The translations under genes were made by a program, and so were the position numbers. From assembly GCF_007002745.1 (NCBI RefSeq), contig NZ_SGNY01000001.1, forward strand, positions 62,001-126,000: a stretch of 64,000 bases of DNA, given 5' to 3'. The stretch's first letter is position 1; each line of letters opens with the position of its first letter. This DNA comes from Martinezella rhizogenes (lineage in GTDB: Bacteria; Pseudomonadota; Alphaproteobacteria; Rhizobiales; Rhizobiaceae). Shown piece by piece: positions 61,831 through 64,000 of this stretch. The notes beneath the pieces are model-generated. The model was not told the DNA's origin. It made no database searches and saw only the letters and a list, made by a program, of their open reading frames with translations.

Positions 61831-62505
61831 TCAAAGCCGTAAAAGCCGTGCGTCTTGCAGCATGTCTGCCACCGCATGGAGATCACCCATGACGGCAACG
61901 CATTTTTCCCGCATTTCCTCGGTCGGCGGCGCCACGTCCGGCACCATGATCGTCATCATGCCGGCCGAAGCGGCCGAGCGGACGCCGGAATAGGAATCCT
62001 CGAGCGCCAGGCAGCGGCCCGGCTCGAGGCCGAGGCGCTTTGCTGCAGTGAGATAGGGCATGGGTGCGGGTTTCGGTTCGGTATAATCGCCGCGCGCCAC
62101 GATGGTGTCGAAGCGCCTGAGAAGATCGTAAGGGCCGAGATGGCGTGTAACCGATGTGTGCTGCGAAGATGTTGCGATGGCGCGGCGGATGTCCAGCCGG
62201 TCGAGAAGATCGAGGATTTCGGCGACGCCGGGTTTCAGCGCCACACCCTCCGCCATCATCACACCGAGATGCCGCAGCCACGCGTCGCGAAAAGCATCCA
62301 TGGGAAAATCCGCGCCGTAATCGGCAAAGATGGTGCCGGTGATGACATCCCAGGGACTGCCACAGACCTTCTGATAGGTCTCGACCTGCATTCCATGGCC
62401 GCCTTCCTCCGAAGCCGCCAGAAATGAATCGCGATAAAGCACCTCGCTTTCAATCAGCAATCCGTCCATGTCGAAAACAACCGCATGCGGGCGAAAGGGC
62501 AACAT
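61831..62505 (-). CDS. HAD-superfamily phosphatase, beta-phosphoglucomutase-like
   Basis: The 224-residue protein has motif I VVFDMDGLLIESE (nucleophile Asp at about 11), motif II ATSSQHT, and motifs III/IV in EPKPAPMPYLTAAKRLGLEP then LEDSYSGVRSAASAGM. The cap follows motif I, as in beta-phosphoglucomutase/YniC phosphatases. It acts on a small sugar phosphate or similar. It starts four bases after the glyoxalase stop, making a two-gene operon. Confidence 0.9.
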   Translation of the reverse strand: MLPFRPHAVVFDMDGLLIESEVLYRDSFLAASEEGGHGMQVETYQKVCGSPWDVITGTIFADYGADFPMDAFRDAWLRHLGVMMAEGVALKPGVAEILDLLDRLDIRRAIATSSQHTSVTRHLGPYDLLRRFDTIVARGDYTEPKPAPMPYLTAAKRLGLEPGRCLALEDSYSGVRSAASAGMMTIMVPDVAPPTEEMREKCVAVMGDLHAVADMLQDARLLRL

Positions 62506-62509
62506 GGGC

Positions 62510-62947
62510 TTAACCGAACCGGAAGGGGCGTTCGCCCAGGCTCTCGAACGGGCGGATCAGATAACCGTCCGGATCGGCAACGATGAATTGCCGATTGCCG
62601 ACCTCGACCGTGCCGCGCCTGTACCACTTCTCTTCCGGCGCCAGAACGAGGTCGATCGAAGACCGCTCCAGTCGCGTCAGAATGGGTTGCAGGGAAGGAA
62701 CGGCGAGCTGCAGATTCATGCCGCGACCCAGCGGAAATTCTAGCCCGGCATTATCAGCCACGAAGGTCCGGGTCGCACCGATCTGGTCGATCATCACCTG
62801 TGCTTCATCGAGGGCAAGATAGGCGAAGCCCTCTTCGGGACGCTCATAAACCACATGAAAACCGATCAGGTCGCAATAAAAGGCGCGGCTTTTCAGCCAG
62901 TCGGTGACGGCAAGTTCCGGGACGAGGGCATTGCGTATGATGGTCAT
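62510..62947 (-). CDS. Glyoxalase/bleomycin-resistance-fold protein
   Basis: The 145-residue vicinal-oxygen-chelate protein has VPELAVTDWLKSRAFYCDLIGFHVVYERPEEGFAYLALDEAQVMIDQ and REFIVADPDGYLIRPFE-like VGNRQFIVADPDGYLIRPFESLGER, the bleomycin-binding fold. Members bind drugs or act on aldehydes or thiols; the substrate is unknown. ATG at 62947 follows AAGGAG at a short distance. The long upstream part of the frame (to 63112) is rejected. Confidence 0.85.
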   Translation of the reverse strand: MTIIRNALVPELAVTDWLKSRAFYCDLIGFHVVYERPEEGFAYLALDEAQVMIDQIGATRTFVADNAGLEFPLGRGMNLQLAVPSLQPILTRLERSSIDLVLAPEEKWYRRGTVEVGNRQFIVADPDGYLIRPFESLGERPFRFG

Positions 62948-63275
62948 GGTCTCCTTGTGCCACGCAGGCCCGGCGGTGGGAGGAGGGCCTGCCGTGAGGG
63001 TGATCTTATCGTCTTCTCGGTGAGGTGCCAGAGGAAACCTCATCATGGCAGCCATGTGCAAGGTTATGGGCTGGGATTGCTGCGGCAGGCTTAACATTTC
63101 GCGTGACCGCAACTATCTCTGCCGTCATGCCGGACTGGATAAGGCATCCGGCCAGCCCAAATCCTTGGGCGGACAACACGCTTCTCGCCGCACAGACGCG
63201 CGTCGGCTGGATACCGGCTCAGGGCCGGTATGGCGGCATTTGGGACAGACCGCAGTGATCCAAGCTCCGAATTCC
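62948..63275. other. Intergenic region glyoxalase-tldD
   Basis: Some 328 bases hold the family B repeat (63124-63231) and the leader of the glyoxalase gene. No gene is seen. Since tldD is on the same strand, the repeat may act between the two transcripts. Confidence 0.55.
63124..63231. repeat. Palindromic intergenic repeat, family B copy 2
   Basis: It shares GTCAT.CCGG at the left end, CCAGCCCAA.TCC.TGGGC and TCGGCTGGAT.CCGGCTC with the copy at 15692-15802, in the same orientation. The pairing ends are less complete here, so the element is more decayed. It follows tldD. Confidence 0.65.
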
Positions 63276-64000
63276 TTACGCCTTCGTGCCGCCAACGGTG
63301 ATCTGGTCCATGCGCAGATGCGGTTGGCCAACGCCGACCGGCACCCACTGCCCGGCCTTGCCGCAATTGCCGATGCCCGTATCGAGTTTGGAATCATTGC
63401 CGATCATCGAGACGCGCTTCATCGCATCAGGTCCGTTGCCGATCAGCATGGCGCCCTTCACCGGCGCGCCGATCTTGCCGTTCTCGATGAGGTAAGCCTC
63501 GGTGCAGCCGAACACGAATTTGCCTGATGTAATATCCACCTGTCCGCCACCGAAGGAAACGGCATAGATGCCCTTTTTGACCGAGGCGATGATTTCTTCC
63601 GGCGTTTTGTCGCCTGATAACATGTAGGTATTGGTCATGCGCGGCATCGGCACATGCGAATAACCCTGCCGGCGGCCGTTGCCGGTGGCTTTTGCGCCCA
63701 TCAGCCGGGCGTTCTGGCGGTCCTGCATATAGCCCACCAGCCGGCCATTCTCGATCAGCACATTATAAGCGGATGGCGTGCCTTCGTCGTCGATGGTGAG
63801 CGAACCGCGACGGCTGTCGATGGTGCCGTCATCCACGACGGTGACGCCGGGGGCGGCCACCATCTCGCCCATCAGGCCGGCAAAGGCCGAGGTCTTCTTG
63901 CGGTTGAAATCGCCTTCCAGACCGTGACCGACGGCCTCATGCAGCATCACGCCCGGCCAGCCGGAGCCCAGCACCACATCCATGGTGCCGGCCGGTGCAT
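63276..64000 (-). CDS. tldD: TldD metalloprotease subunit (5' end cut by window)
   Basis: TldD forms with TldE (PmbA) a zinc protease that processes microcins and trims peptides. The 241 codons seen, read from the window edge, include [12 protein letters not shown] with the HExxxH zinc motif, then [30 protein letters not shown] and [12 protein letters not shown]. The N-terminal part is outside the window, so the true start cannot be named; an internal ATG at 63983 is not it. No tldE gene is in the window. Confidence 0.93.
   Translation of the reverse strand, partial: APAGTMDVVLGSGWPGVMLHEAVGHGLEGDFNRKKTSAFAGLMGEMVAAPGVTVVDDGTIDSRRGSLTIDDEGTPSAYNVLIENGRLVGYMQDRQNARLMGAKATGNGRRQGYSHVPMPRMTNTYMLSGDKTPEEIIASVKKGIYAVSFGGGQVDITSGKFVFGCTEAYLIENGKIGAPVKGAMLIGNGPDAMKRVSMIGNDSKLDTGIGNCGKAGQWVPVGVGQPHLRMDQITVGGTKA

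Overview
The window looks like a stretch of the main chromosome of a member of the Rhizobiaceae, most likely Agrobacterium. The basis is high G+C, frequent TTG/GTG starts, split ATP synthase operons (F0 genes only here), GTTC-N7-GTTC type LexA boxes, EcfG-type promoters, BA14K proteins, a bioMNY biotin transporter and several copies of rhizobial intergenic mosaic repeats. No rRNA, tRNA, CRISPR array, transposase or phage gene was seen.

Layout. 1-4.6 kb: 3'-truncated mutL (minus), then a kinase-less PAS-PAS-REC-REC protein and a GGDEF-EAL protein. 4.7-8.9 kb: a minus-strand sugar-acid operon (SDR dehydrogenase, dgoK, dgoA, SMP-30 lactonase) with a divergent IclR regulator and a palindromic operator, resembling the DeLey-Doudoroff galactose route. 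9-12.4 kb: a LuxR solo, a NasS/NrtA-like binding protein without signal peptide, and Mrp. 12.7-20.2 kb: CorA, Kup, a SleB-type wall hydrolase and the F0 operon atpI-B-E-F'-F. 20.2-27.7 kb: an isolated phosphotransferase-like gene, rnhB, a radical SAM protein behind a LexA box, a small glycosyltransferase-like gene, a GlcD-type oxidase, a Sua5 enzyme and an unknown gene. 28-36.4 kb: gbcAB, two BA14K genes, a second CorA, and an acyl-CoA dehydrogenase/enoyl-CoA hydratase pair.

36.4-49.3 kb: RlmD/TlyA RNA methyltransferases, then a 6.4-kb block (chemoreceptor, permease/AsnC/ACT cluster, MmyB-type regulator with SnoaL and ABM proteins) that separates tlyA from dxs, then dxs, pirin, xseB and a deacetylase. 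49.3-52.5 kb: the bioMNY biotin transporter and, divergent, a YcaQ-type DNA glycosylase behind a second LexA box. 52.5-64 kb: ribB, aroC, a DUF1344 protein, a phosphoglycerate mutase-like protein, fabI, a DnaJ-like protein, a lipoprotein, pdxH, a TauE permease, a MazG-like protein (third LexA-like box), a frameshifted membrane protein, a HAD phosphatase, a glyoxalase and 5'-truncated tldD.

The most unusual signals are regulatory and structural. Three LexA-type boxes sit before genes of nucleic-acid or nucleotide maintenance. There is a perfect 17-bp palindrome between an MmyB-type regulator and a SnoaL gene, and a CRP-type palindrome before the GGDEF-EAL gene. Three 124-bp mosaic repeats show a central module that flips independently of the arms. 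All functional calls come from reading the sequence; no database search was run.
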